Shown piece after piece: positions 1 through 5,825 of a stretch of 12,421 nucleotides of DNA; the first letter of the stretch is position 1, and every line of letters starts with the position of its first letter. The stretch comes from Deltaproteobacteria bacterium. Lineage in GTDB: Bacteria > Desulfobacterota > Desulfobacteria > Desulfobacterales > B30-G6. The notes beneath the pieces are model-generated. The model saw nothing but the letters and a program-made list of their open reading frames with translations. It had not been told where the DNA came from and made no database searches. The DNA lies in the NCBI GenBank assembly GCA_003647375.1, contig QMMS01000118.1, positions 1 through 12,421 of the forward strand, in the 5' to 3' direction. The translations under genes and the position numbers were made by a program.

Positions 1-82
1 GTATCAATTCCTTGTCAATAATCAAAATATGCCCACTAAAAAACCAGGCTTATAAACCAAACAAATATAACAATTTTAGGCC

Positions 83-114
83 GATGGGTGATCCCTGTGC
101 GGCTGTGAAACTGT
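83..114. repeat. Dispersed 32-bp repeat, copy 1
   Basis: Matches 1938-1969 at 29 of 32 positions; the only differences are three adjacent bases in the middle. The shared core begins GATGGGTGATCCCTGTGCG and ends GTGAAACTGT. Weaker similarity continues about 30 bp further left in both copies (TTATAA, CCAA/CCAAT, A-rich). It lies 22 bp beyond the stop codon of the minus-strand flavoprotein gene. Function is unknown. Confidence 0.75.
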
Positions 115-136
115 CTGAGGTCTTTAGTGCCTGTTA

Positions 137-1600
137 TTAGGAGTCCTCTTTCAGTGAACACGCCCTGCCCTTCAATTGAAAAAAAAACTTCAAGCCTTTG
201 CGTACTTTTTCCGAAAATATCTTGGGTGAAAAAAAGTTACCGGCAACCCTTTTGTTGATCTCACCGATAGTTGGGTAGGGATGAACAGCTGCCGCCAATG
301 TAGACAACTTTACTTTTCCGTTCAGAACCGCCACCCATTCACTCAGCAGATCACCAGCCCGCGGCCCCAGAATCTGAACACCTAGCGGCTTCTCTTTGGC
401 GTCAAGGATCATTTTTACCTTACCGGTGGTTTCATCCTCTGCCAGGCTCCTGTCATTGTCCTTGAATTCCTCCATCCAGACCGTGTAGTCAAGACCCTTG
501 GACTGGACTGTCTTTTCATTCATGCCGATACTGGCAAGTTCAGGGTCGGTATATGTGCACCAGGGCAGATACGTATAATCCGCTTTTCTCGGCAGTCGAA
601 ATATTGCATTGCTCACGATGATGCCCCCTTCATAACCGGCAGCATGGGTAAACTGGAAGCCGCCGCTCACATCCCCCCCGGCATAGATATGCTTATGGTT
701 GGTACGCATTCGATTGTCCACGGTAATACCGTGCCGATTATATGCCACACCGATGTCCTCAAGACCCAGGTTTTGAACATTGGGCGCCCTTCCCATGGCA
801 ACAAGAATCTCTTCCGAATTCAGCGTGTTGCTTTTGCCGGAGCTGTCAAGTATCTTGATATATTTGCGTCCACCGGTTTCCAGAACCTCCTCAATGGATG
901 CTCCCAGAAATAAGGTCACACCCTCGTCTTCCAAGACCGAAGCCACCATGTCAGCCATGTCCTTGTCTTCTTTCCCCAGAATTTGATCAGACCGATCCAC
1001 CACGGTTACCTTTGTTCCCAGGCGATTGAATGCCTGAGCCATTTCAATACCAATAGGTCCGCCACCCAAGATAACCATGCTTTCCGGGAGGTGATTGAGG
1101 GAAAAAATCTCCCGGTTGGTCAAAAACGTCGTATCGTGCAAGCCGGGTATTGGCGGTGCAACGGGCGACGAGCCGGTAGCGATAACCCAGTTTTTAGCGG
1201 ATTGCGGTTTACCGTCCAGATTAATGGTATGTTCGTCCGTAAAAACGGCTTCGCCGAAAAGGACCTTGGCCCCCAGTTCACAAAACCGCTCTTCCGAATC
1301 ATGGTGCTGGATGGTTGCGATGACCTTCCGAATGCGATTTGCAATCTGCTTAAAATCAACCGGCGGGATACCGGCCTTGGGCAGACCGAACCGTTCTGCA
1401 TGCTGCATCAGATGATAAACATGTGCCGAGTGGATCAGGGTTTTACTCGGAACACATCCGAAATGAAGGCAATCCCCCCCCAGGGACGGTTCTTTCTCGA
1501 TCAACAGCGTTTTGGCACCCAACTGGGCAGCACCCGATGCAACCGTCAAACCGGCTGCGCCGCCACCGATGATACCGATATCATAATCAAAGTTAGCCAT
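137..1600 (-). CDS. FAD-dependent pyridine nucleotide-disulfide oxidoreductase (dihydrolipoamide dehydrogenase / mercuric reductase-like)
   Basis: A 487-aa class I flavoprotein disulfide reductase, the usual length for the family. An N-terminal FAD Rossmann motif (GIIGGGAAG, residues 9-17) is followed by the redox-active disulfide GGDCLHFGCVPSK (Cys44, Cys49). A second dinucleotide motif (ILGGGPIGIE) is followed by VVDRS; the acidic residue there suggests NADH rather than NADPH. The second FAD contact is YAGGD, and the C-terminal catalytic His-Glu pair is in HPYPTIGE. It should pass electrons from NAD(P)H through FAD to a disulfide-type substrate. There is no N-terminal heavy-metal domain and no C-terminal Cys pair as in true MerA, and no 2-oxoacid dehydrogenase genes lie nearby, so the substrate is unknown. 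The ATG at 1600 is preferred over the adjacent upstream GTG because AGGAG sits 6 nt before it. It appears to be a single-gene unit. Confidence 0.9.
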   Translation of the reverse strand: MANFDYDIGIIGGGAAGLTVASGAAQLGAKTLLIEKEPSLGGDCLHFGCVPSKTLIHSAHVYHLMQHAERFGLPKAGIPPVDFKQIANRIRKVIATIQHHDSEERFCELGAKVLFGEAVFTDEHTINLDGKPQSAKNWVIATGSSPVAPPIPGLHDTTFLTNREIFSLNHLPESMVILGGGPIGIEMAQAFNRLGTKVTVVDRSDQILGKEDKDMADMVASVLEDEGVTLFLGASIEEVLETGGRKYIKILDSSGKSNTLNSEEILVAMGRAPNVQNLGLEDIGVAYNRHGITVDNRMRTNHKHIYAGGDVSGGFQFTHAAGYEGGIIVSNAIFRLPRKADYTYLPWCTYTDPELASIGMNEKTVQSKGLDYTVWMEEFKDNDRSLAEDETTGKVKMILDAKEKPLGVQILGPRAGDLLSEWVAVLNGKVKLSTLAAAVHPYPTIGEINKRVAGNFFSPKIFSEKVRKGLKFFFQLKGRACSLKEDS

Positions 1601-1937
1601 CACTTACTCCTATCATTTCGTTAGATCTGTTCACACTTCCGTCCACAAGAACACGGATGGTGTAATTTTTTTTAATCGCATTTGTTAGCTTGAAGCGGTC
1701 AGTCCCCCTCCAGCCCTTGTATCCCCTCGAACCCTTAAACCCTCTTTAGCCTTTTAGCGGGTTAGACTGTAGGCTGTTAGGTGCTCTCCGCTAACAGCTG
1801 GCGGCCACCCTTGAACCCTTGTATCACCCTTGAACCCTCGAACCCTTTATTTTATACGTCGTAACAAAGACCCAAACCTTACATACAAAGGTATTTGATA
1901 CGGGATTATAACCAATAAAAAGGTACCCCCGAAAGCG
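1601..1937. repeat. Repeat-rich intergenic DNA with degenerate CCCTTGAA/CCCTCGAA tandem units
   Basis: No convincing gene is present. The stretch holds two clusters of short tandem units of the type CCCTTGAAC / CCCTCGAAC / CCCTTGTATC, at about 1714-1736 and 1808-1847. Between them is an AGCC/TTAG-rich stretch (1748-1780) and the loose inverted pair CCGCTAAC / GCGGGTTAG. The part nearest 1600 is the leader of the flavoprotein gene, with AGGAG as its ribosome site. Short reading frames across the region have repetitive composition and no ribosome site and were not called. Confidence 0.6.
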
Positions 1938-1969
1938 GATGGGTGATCCCTGTGCGAAAGTGAAACTGT
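1938..1969. repeat. Dispersed 32-bp repeat, copy 2
   Basis: Second copy of the repeat at 83-114, in the same orientation. It also lies directly beyond the stop codon of a minus-strand gene, here by 8 bp. The shared position relative to gene ends suggests a 3'-end associated element, such as an RNA processing or termination signal or a small mobile repeat. No T-run terminator is visible in it. Confidence 0.75.
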
Positions 1970-1977
1970 TTTTTGGA

Positions 1978-2208
1978 TCAGGCATCCTCGTCTCTCCGGG
2001 GCCACTCCGCACCCTTGAGTTCCTCGGCAAAGTAACAGAAACGGCTCCATTCAAATGTCTTCAGGCTGATGGGACATTGAAGCTTGATTTTTCGATCTGT
2101 CATCCCGACAATTTCCCAGTCACCCTTTCTGGGGCCACTTTCAATATAAATCTTTTGACCCAGAGAAAAATCATAAGGTCTGAATACTGTGACAATCTGT
2201 TTTTCCAT
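1978..2208 (-). CDS. Small conserved-looking hypothetical protein, 76 aa
   Basis: Family not recognised. A strong ribosome site (GAGGAGGG) stands 6 nt before the ATG, supporting a real gene. The protein is small, soluble and charged: an alternating beta-type N-terminal half (IYIESGPRKGDWEIVGM, then KIKLQCPIS) and a charged end (ELKGAEWPRRDEDA). The pattern of short strands with the G-x-R-K-G-D-W turn resembles a small SH3-like beta barrel (KOW-like) and could bind RNA or protein, but this is a shape guess only. Two cysteines (45 and 58) are too far apart for a CxxC metal site. There is no signal peptide or membrane segment. It appears to be transcribed alone and ends 8 bp before a copy of the dispersed 32-bp repeat. 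Confidence 0.65.
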   Translation of the reverse strand: MEKQIVTVFRPYDFSLGQKIYIESGPRKGDWEIVGMTDRKIKLQCPISLKTFEWSRFCYFAEELKGAEWPRRDEDA

Positions 2209-2530
2209 TACGATCCCTCCTCAACATGGTTCCCATATGTTTCATCGTATCATCCCTTGCTTTGTTTGCTGCCTTGACAATCATACAATACTCAAGAATC
2301 ATACCTGTTTGCAGGCCATGCTTCCGGAGCATTCCATAAAATTGTTGCATTATTTAAAATAATATTTAAAATTAAGTAATGAATAAAATCGTTACACGAT
2401 TTTATTTGAACGCGACGTTGTCGCTATTTAACTCAACTTTCGCGCTCGCTGAATCCATAGCGTTGAGATAATAATTTTCATCAAAACTCTTAAGCTAAAA
2501 TTGCTTTTCCATCACAAGGGAGACTCTGGA
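2209..2530. other. Intergenic region with a cluster of hairpins between two divergent genes
   Basis: No gene is seen. The left part is the leader of the small minus-strand gene. The right part, upstream of the plus-strand RHH-like gene, holds three consecutive predicted hairpins. The first is a perfect 10-bp stem AATAAAATCG / CGATTTTATT with loop TTACA (2382-2406). The second is GCGAC-GTT-GTCGC (2412-2424). The third is a bulged stem CTCAA / TTGAG with inner CGCT / AGCG (2432-2467). They could be a structured leader, a terminator/attenuator, or another intergenic palindromic repeat. No consensus promoter stands out. Confidence 0.55.
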
Positions 2531-3163
2531 ATGTCTGCCAATGAAAAATGGACCATCGGCATTTCCCTGCCCCAAACCACCACATCCGACTTGAGAGGTC
2601 GGCAATCGGTTCGGGCAACTTTTAAGCTAACCGAAGAATGTATTGGCGCCATCAGTATTGTTGCAACCCACCTGGGAATCAAGCAAAAATCTCTGTTCGA
2701 CCATCTTGTGGAAGACATGAGCTCCCTGAAAGCAATCGCCCGTGAGTTGAAAAATACACATGTGCACGCGCAGAACCGGGTCCAGAAAACGTTTGTGATC
2801 AGTCGCAAATCGCTTCGCTCTCTCGAAACCGTATCCAAGAGCCATAACGCCCCGCGCGACTCCCTGGTTGAATTTTCCGTTCAGAGGTTACTGCCCATCA
2901 TCATCAATGAGCAAAAAAGGCATCAGGCCCGGAAAAAAATACGCAAGGAAATTGTAACACATTTCGAGGCCGGGAAAGCCCTCCTCTCCAGGGTGAAGAA
3001 TGCCCTGGGCACGGAAGATCCCGTTCTCAGCAGGATGACTGCGTTAATGATGAGCTATAACAATACCTTTACAGCCATCGATGCCTTTATTGAACGGGGC
3101 AAATTAATCGAAGATTTCGATCCGGAAATGTTGAAGCGCATGATCGAAACGCTCAAGAAATAG
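2531..3163 (+). CDS. Putative tandem ribbon-helix-helix-like DNA-binding protein, hypothetical
   Basis: A 210-aa protein of no recognised family. The ATG at 2531 is chosen because GGGAG lies 8 nt upstream; an upstream TTG at 2501 has no ribosome site. Residues 28-63 and 85-120 align to each other without gaps over 36 positions. They share the pattern TF-x-(L/I)-(T/S), then spaced hydrophobics, then SL-x-(D/E)-x-x-V-x-x-(M/L). Each unit reads as a short beta strand, a helix, a turn and a second helix, the ribbon-helix-helix layout. RHH proteins bind DNA as dimers, so two units in one chain could form an intramolecular dimer (inference). The C-terminal third (about 125-210) is basic then helical, possibly for oligomerisation. 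No toxin partner adjoins it. It converges on the DUF2156 gene with a 41-bp gap. Confidence 0.75.
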   Translation: MSANEKWTIGISLPQTTTSDLRGRQSVRATFKLTEECIGAISIVATHLGIKQKSLFDHLVEDMSSLKAIARELKNTHVHAQNRVQKTFVISRKSLRSLETVSKSHNAPRDSLVEFSVQRLLPIIINEQKRHQARKKIRKEIVTHFEAGKALLSRVKNALGTEDPVLSRMTALMMSYNNTFTAIDAFIERGKLIEDFDPEMLKRMIETLKK

Positions 3164-3204
3164 GTTCAGAGCTTAGTGAGCAATTAAAGCACTAGGTAAA
3201 CAAA

Positions 3205-4089
3205 CTAGAAAGACAGCTCCACATCAAACTTCTTGAGAAACCCGACCGGGTTGTAAGACAACTTGGCTTTTCGCAGCCCTTCACTGTCCAGATCCTGCTC
3301 CCGGTTTACCATTGTAAATCCCCGGCCTGCGTTTTCGAGAAATATCTGATTGATGGCCTGGTATATCCCCTTGAAATCATGGTCCCCTTTTTCAAAATGG
3401 ATTACCAGCGTGTCTGCAGAAAGTTTTTCGGCAACCGTATAGGCCGCCACTTCTGTTTCAACCATGATGGCACCGCCCATCAACCTATGGAACCGCTGCC
3501 AGTTGTTAAGTGCTTTTGAAATGACCTGGTTTTCCGAATCAAGGGCTGCCTGGGAGGCACAATCCCTCCAGGTACACCAGTTCTCCTGCATTTGGATAGT
3601 CTGATGAATATTGTCTCCAACCAGGGGTATGTATTGATAGTCGTACCTCTTGCTGAATTGATTCAGGAGATTCTTTTTCTTATGATACTTATTCCCCTTC
3701 AGTTCAACAAGGTCCGTTACCGAATACAGGTAGTCCCAGTGTCCCCTTGATGGTTGAGTTTCACGCTTGATACCGGGAGTCTGCCGCCATATTCGCAACA
3801 ACCCTTCCGGAACACGACCGAAAGGCACATTACCGCTGAAATGAAGCCGCAGTATTTCCGCCCAGTCAACGCTCTTCCAATCACCCACAGGCGCCCAGTA
3901 TTTTTCAACAGGACGTGACTGCCGGATCCATACCAATTCAGGCGTCCAGGCCCATTCAAGCCCATATACGTCTGCCCAGCCCCACAGGTTGAGGAAACTG
4001 TAATCCGATGCTTTTTCCGGACATGCATCCAGAAATTCGAAATAATCCGGTTGTCTTTCAATCCGGATGGGTTCAAATCGGAGTGACAT
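3205..4089 (-). CDS. DUF2156 family protein (phosphatidylglycerol lysyltransferase C-terminal-like, GNAT fold)
   Basis: A 294-aa protein matching the stand-alone DUF2156 type by its N-terminal DYSFLNLWGW segment and by the central HKKKNLLNQF region. The C-terminal part carries LVIHFEKGDHDFKGIYQAIN and ends with NREQDLDSEGLRKAKLSYNP, both typical of the domain that in MprF transfers an aminoacyl group to lipid. There are no membrane segments here, so it is the cytosolic transferase-like part only. A peptidyl- or aminoacyl-transfer role is family-level inference, and the substrate is unknown. It starts 2 nt after the rubrerythrin stop codon, with GGAGG inside the end of that gene, so the two are co-transcribed and probably translationally coupled. 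It is the last gene of its operon. Confidence 0.8.
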   Translation of the reverse strand: MSLRFEPIRIERQPDYFEFLDACPEKASDYSFLNLWGWADVYGLEWAWTPELVWIRQSRPVEKYWAPVGDWKSVDWAEILRLHFSGNVPFGRVPEGLLRIWRQTPGIKRETQPSRGHWDYLYSVTDLVELKGNKYHKKKNLLNQFSKRYDYQYIPLVGDNIHQTIQMQENWCTWRDCASQAALDSENQVISKALNNWQRFHRLMGGAIMVETEVAAYTVAEKLSADTLVIHFEKGDHDFKGIYQAINQIFLENAGRGFTMVNREQDLDSEGLRKAKLSYNPVGFLKKFDVELSF

Positions 4090-4091
4090 GC

Positions 4092-4547
4092 TTACCAGAC
4101 CTCCGGGAAGCCGATATCAACGAAAGCATTTTCCATCCTGAGCTTGTGACCCCTCTCCATGGCCGCCAGATCCAGGAAAATCTTTTTTTTGTCCGGCGCC
4201 GAACATGTCTCTGCCAACTCCGTGTACTGAACCATGGCCGCTTCTTCCTTTTTCATGGCCAACGCAATGGCATCGGCCGGCTTCATGTCCGTCGAAAGAT
4301 CCGGCAAATTCACATCCTCGGCGATATGATAATCCTGGTCCTCATGAAAATAGTCACCCATCCGATTGCTGATATAAATCTGCTTCAAGATTTCCCGGTG
4401 CCGCTTTTCCTCTTCTGCAAAGTCAGCGAACATCTCCTTCAACTGCGTGTTTCCAACCTTTTTTGCGGCTTCCTCGTAAAATTTTTGAGCCTCAACCTCA
4501 TTTTCCATTGCAAATTTGATGATATTTTTGTACTCACTTAAAATCAT
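4092..4547 (-). CDS. Rubrerythrin-type diiron protein (ferritin-like domain only)
   Basis: A 151-aa four-helix ferritin-like protein with the two half-sites of a rubrerythrin diiron centre. These are Glu17 in the ENEVEAQKFYE helix with E47-x-x-H50 (EEEKRH), and Glu101/102 in the KKEEAAMVQY helix with E131-x-x-H134 (MERGH). No C-terminal rubredoxin CxxC pairs are present, so electrons for peroxide reduction must come from a separate donor. Family knowledge points to cytoplasmic removal of hydrogen peroxide in anaerobes. The start is supported by AAAGGGG 5 nt before the ATG. It is first in a two-gene operon with the DUF2156 gene, is divergent from the selenoprotein fusion, which carries a related domain, and is preceded by a sigma-54-like promoter. 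Confidence 0.88.
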   Translation of the reverse strand: MILSEYKNIIKFAMENEVEAQKFYEEAAKKVGNTQLKEMFADFAEEEKRHREILKQIYISNRMGDYFHEDQDYHIAEDVNLPDLSTDMKPADAIALAMKKEEAAMVQYTELAETCSAPDKKKIFLDLAAMERGHKLRMENAFVDIGFPEVW

Positions 4548-4630
4548 ATCAAACCCCTTTCCCGAATACGGTTATGACAATAAAATCGTGAAAATAATTT
4601 TATGAAAGAATAATGTATTCAAATAATCAT

Positions 4631-4646
4631 TGCAAACATTATGCCA
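4631..4646 (-). promoter_or_regulatory. Putative sigma-54 (-24/-12) promoter for the rubrerythrin operon
   Basis: Read on the minus strand the site is TGGCATAATGTTTGCA, which fits the consensus TGGCAYRNNNNTTGCW at every fixed position. The GG and GC dinucleotides are exactly 10 bp apart. Transcription would start near 4620, giving a leader of about 73 nt before the rubrerythrin ATG at 4547. No activator gene or enhancer site was identified nearby, so the site is predicted from sequence only. Confidence 0.5.
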
Positions 4647-4671
4647 CGAATCTAATAACTAGGAGGAAATC

Positions 4672-5502
4672 ATGCGTTGGAGACAGTTTTTAACACCCGT
4701 AACATCCATTTCCGGATCAGAAGCCAAAAACATCATGGCTGATCAGAATCCAAATGCCTATAATCTTGTGGATGTCCGTCAACCAAGCGAATATGAAGCC
4801 CATCATATTCCAGGCGCGAAACTTATCCCCATTGCCGAACTCGATAAACGGCTGGATGAACTGGACCCTGCCAAACCGACACTGGTCTACTGAGCCGTGG
4901 GCGGGCGAAGCCGTGTGGCTTCGCAGATACTTGCGGGAAAAGGATTTGAAAACGTCATGAATATGGCAGGGGGTATCAAAGCATGGGACAACCCGGTTGC
5001 AACCGGTTCCGAAGATCAGGGTCTGGCCCTATTCGACGGCACGGAATCACCCGAAAACACCCTGCTGATAGCCTATTCGCTTGAAGCAGGATTACGTGAT
5101 TTTTACCTCTCCATGGCCGAAAAAGTGCAGGCCATGCCGGTTCGAGATCTCTTCCGGAAGCTGTCTGATATCGAGATTAAGCACCAGGACCGGCTCTTTG
5201 ATGAATACCTGCTGATATCCGGAAAAAAAGTCGACCGGGAGTCTTTTGACAGTCAAATCGCTGTAACCGCTGTCGAGGGAGGTCTCACCACGGACGAATA
5301 CATCGCCATGTTCAAACCGGACCTGGAATCACCGGGGGACGTCGTCTCGCTGGCCATGTCCATCGAGGCCCAGGCGCTGGACCTGTATACACGTGCATCC
5401 GAAAGAGGAGCAGATGAACGAAGCAAATCAGTTTTGAATAAAATCGCACAGGAGGAGAGGACCCATCTGGAGCAGTTGGGACTGCTGTTCAACGATCTGT
5501 AG
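4672..5502 (+). CDS. Selenoprotein: rhodanese domain with catalytic Sec (UGA, codon 74) fused to a rubrerythrin-type diiron domain
   Basis: One 276-aa reading frame interrupted only by an in-frame TGA at 4891-4893. Residues about 12-108 form a rhodanese domain (NLVDVRQPSEYEAHHIPGA, then GGIKAWDNP). The TGA falls exactly where the family has its catalytic Cys: LVY-U74-AVGGRSRVAS, matching CxxGxR. Residues about 128-276 are a ferritin-like diiron domain with Glu138, E168-x-x-H171, Glu232 and E262-x-x-H265 as likely iron ligands. The start has a perfect AGGAGG site. The second half has no ribosome site or ATG near 4897, which argues against two separate genes. A SECIS-like hairpin follows the UGA. 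Expected chemistry is a selenol persulfide- or selenide-carrying sulfurtransferase coupled to peroxide reduction; the coupling is inference. The alternative, a nonsense-mutated Cys version, is less likely because TGA sits on the one residue Sec would replace. Confidence 0.9.
4905..4924 (+). promoter_or_regulatory. Putative bacterial SECIS element
   Basis: A perfect 8-bp stem GCGAAGCC / GGCTTCGC closes a GTGT loop inside the coding sequence just after the UGA codon. Eleven nucleotides separate the UGA from the stem, and the apical loop lies 20-23 nt downstream. This is the spacing known for the SelB-binding hairpin of E. coli formate dehydrogenase mRNA, and the loop carries G and U as expected. 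The hairpin would recruit SelB with selenocysteyl-tRNA to decode the UGA. Confidence 0.82.
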
Positions 5503-5825
5503 ATACCCGGGTCCAAAGGGCCGGCACTGATTCAACTTTATAAGGGGTTAATATTATGCACATTCAGCGTGTGATAAATTCTAAATCCGAATATCGAAAT
5601 ACGAAACAAATCCAAATATCAAATGCTCAAATGATTTAAACATAGCTTAAACTGGTATCTCCAAGGTCTTGTTTTGATCATTCGAATTTGGATCATTCGG
5701 TATTGTTTAGGATTTCGAATTTCGTGCTTCGGATTTAAGTAACTACCGCCACGGGCATAGCCAAATATATCTGACCTGGCCCAAAAGACCCGGTTTTAAA
5801 TAACGGAATAAATGGAGGAGGCAAA
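5503..5825. other. Intergenic region with a repeat element and a doubtful 27-aa reading frame
   Basis: Most of the region is the palindromic repeat at 5582-5737. Before it, an AAGGGG ribosome-like site precedes an ATG at 5556 that opens a 27-codon frame running into the repeat (stop at 5637-5639). It may be the stump of a gene cut by the repeat, but the peptide is unrecognised and is not called as a gene. After the repeat, GGAGGAGG stands just before the flavoprotein start at 5826. No terminator with a T-run was found after the selenoprotein stop. Confidence 0.5.
5582..5737. repeat. MITE-like palindromic intergenic repeat, about 156 bp
   Basis: The ends are inverted repeats: TAAATCCGAA at the left and its complement at the right. 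The outer 25 bp match at 21 positions, and weaker pairing continues inward through AAATCCAAAT-like segments. Arms are rich in CGAA and AAAT units. It has no coding capacity. Similar TCCGAA/CGAAAT palindromes are familiar in intergenic DNA of sulfate-reducing and other environmental bacteria (recollection, not searched). Confidence 0.65.

Noticed and set aside
137..1600. Mercuric reductase
   Set aside because: Lacks the heavy-metal N-terminal domain and the C-terminal Cys pair, and no mer genes are nearby.
983..1624. Long plus-strand reading frame across the flavoprotein gene
   Set aside because: It is antisense to a clear full-length oxidoreductase and has no recognisable protein features.
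83..1969. CRISPR array from the 32-bp repeated sequence
   Set aside because: Only two copies nearly 1.9 kb apart with genes between them, no regular spacers and no cas genes.
1824..2054. Minus-strand frames across the repeat region
   Set aside because: They overlap the small gene in another frame, run through repeats and lack ribosome sites.
2382..2467. Integron attC site from the hairpin cluster
   Set aside because: The RYYYAAC and GTTRRRY core sites do not fit, and no cassette array or integrase is present.
2531..3163. Toxin-antitoxin antitoxin
   Set aside because: RHH-like, but no adjacent small toxin gene in the same orientation; the downstream neighbour is convergent DUF2156.
4672..4893. 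A pseudogene or truncated rhodanese ending at the TGA
   Set aside because: The stop replaces exactly the catalytic Cys, a SECIS-like hairpin follows at the right distance, and the rest of the frame is intact with full domains.
4897..5502. A separate gene for the ferritin-like protein starting at GTG 4897
   Set aside because: No ribosome site precedes it, and its first residues are the second half of the rhodanese active-site loop in the same frame as the upstream part.
5556..5639. 27-aa plus-strand gene
   Set aside because: It has a ribosome-like AAGGGG but most of it is repeat sequence; no family or conservation can be claimed.
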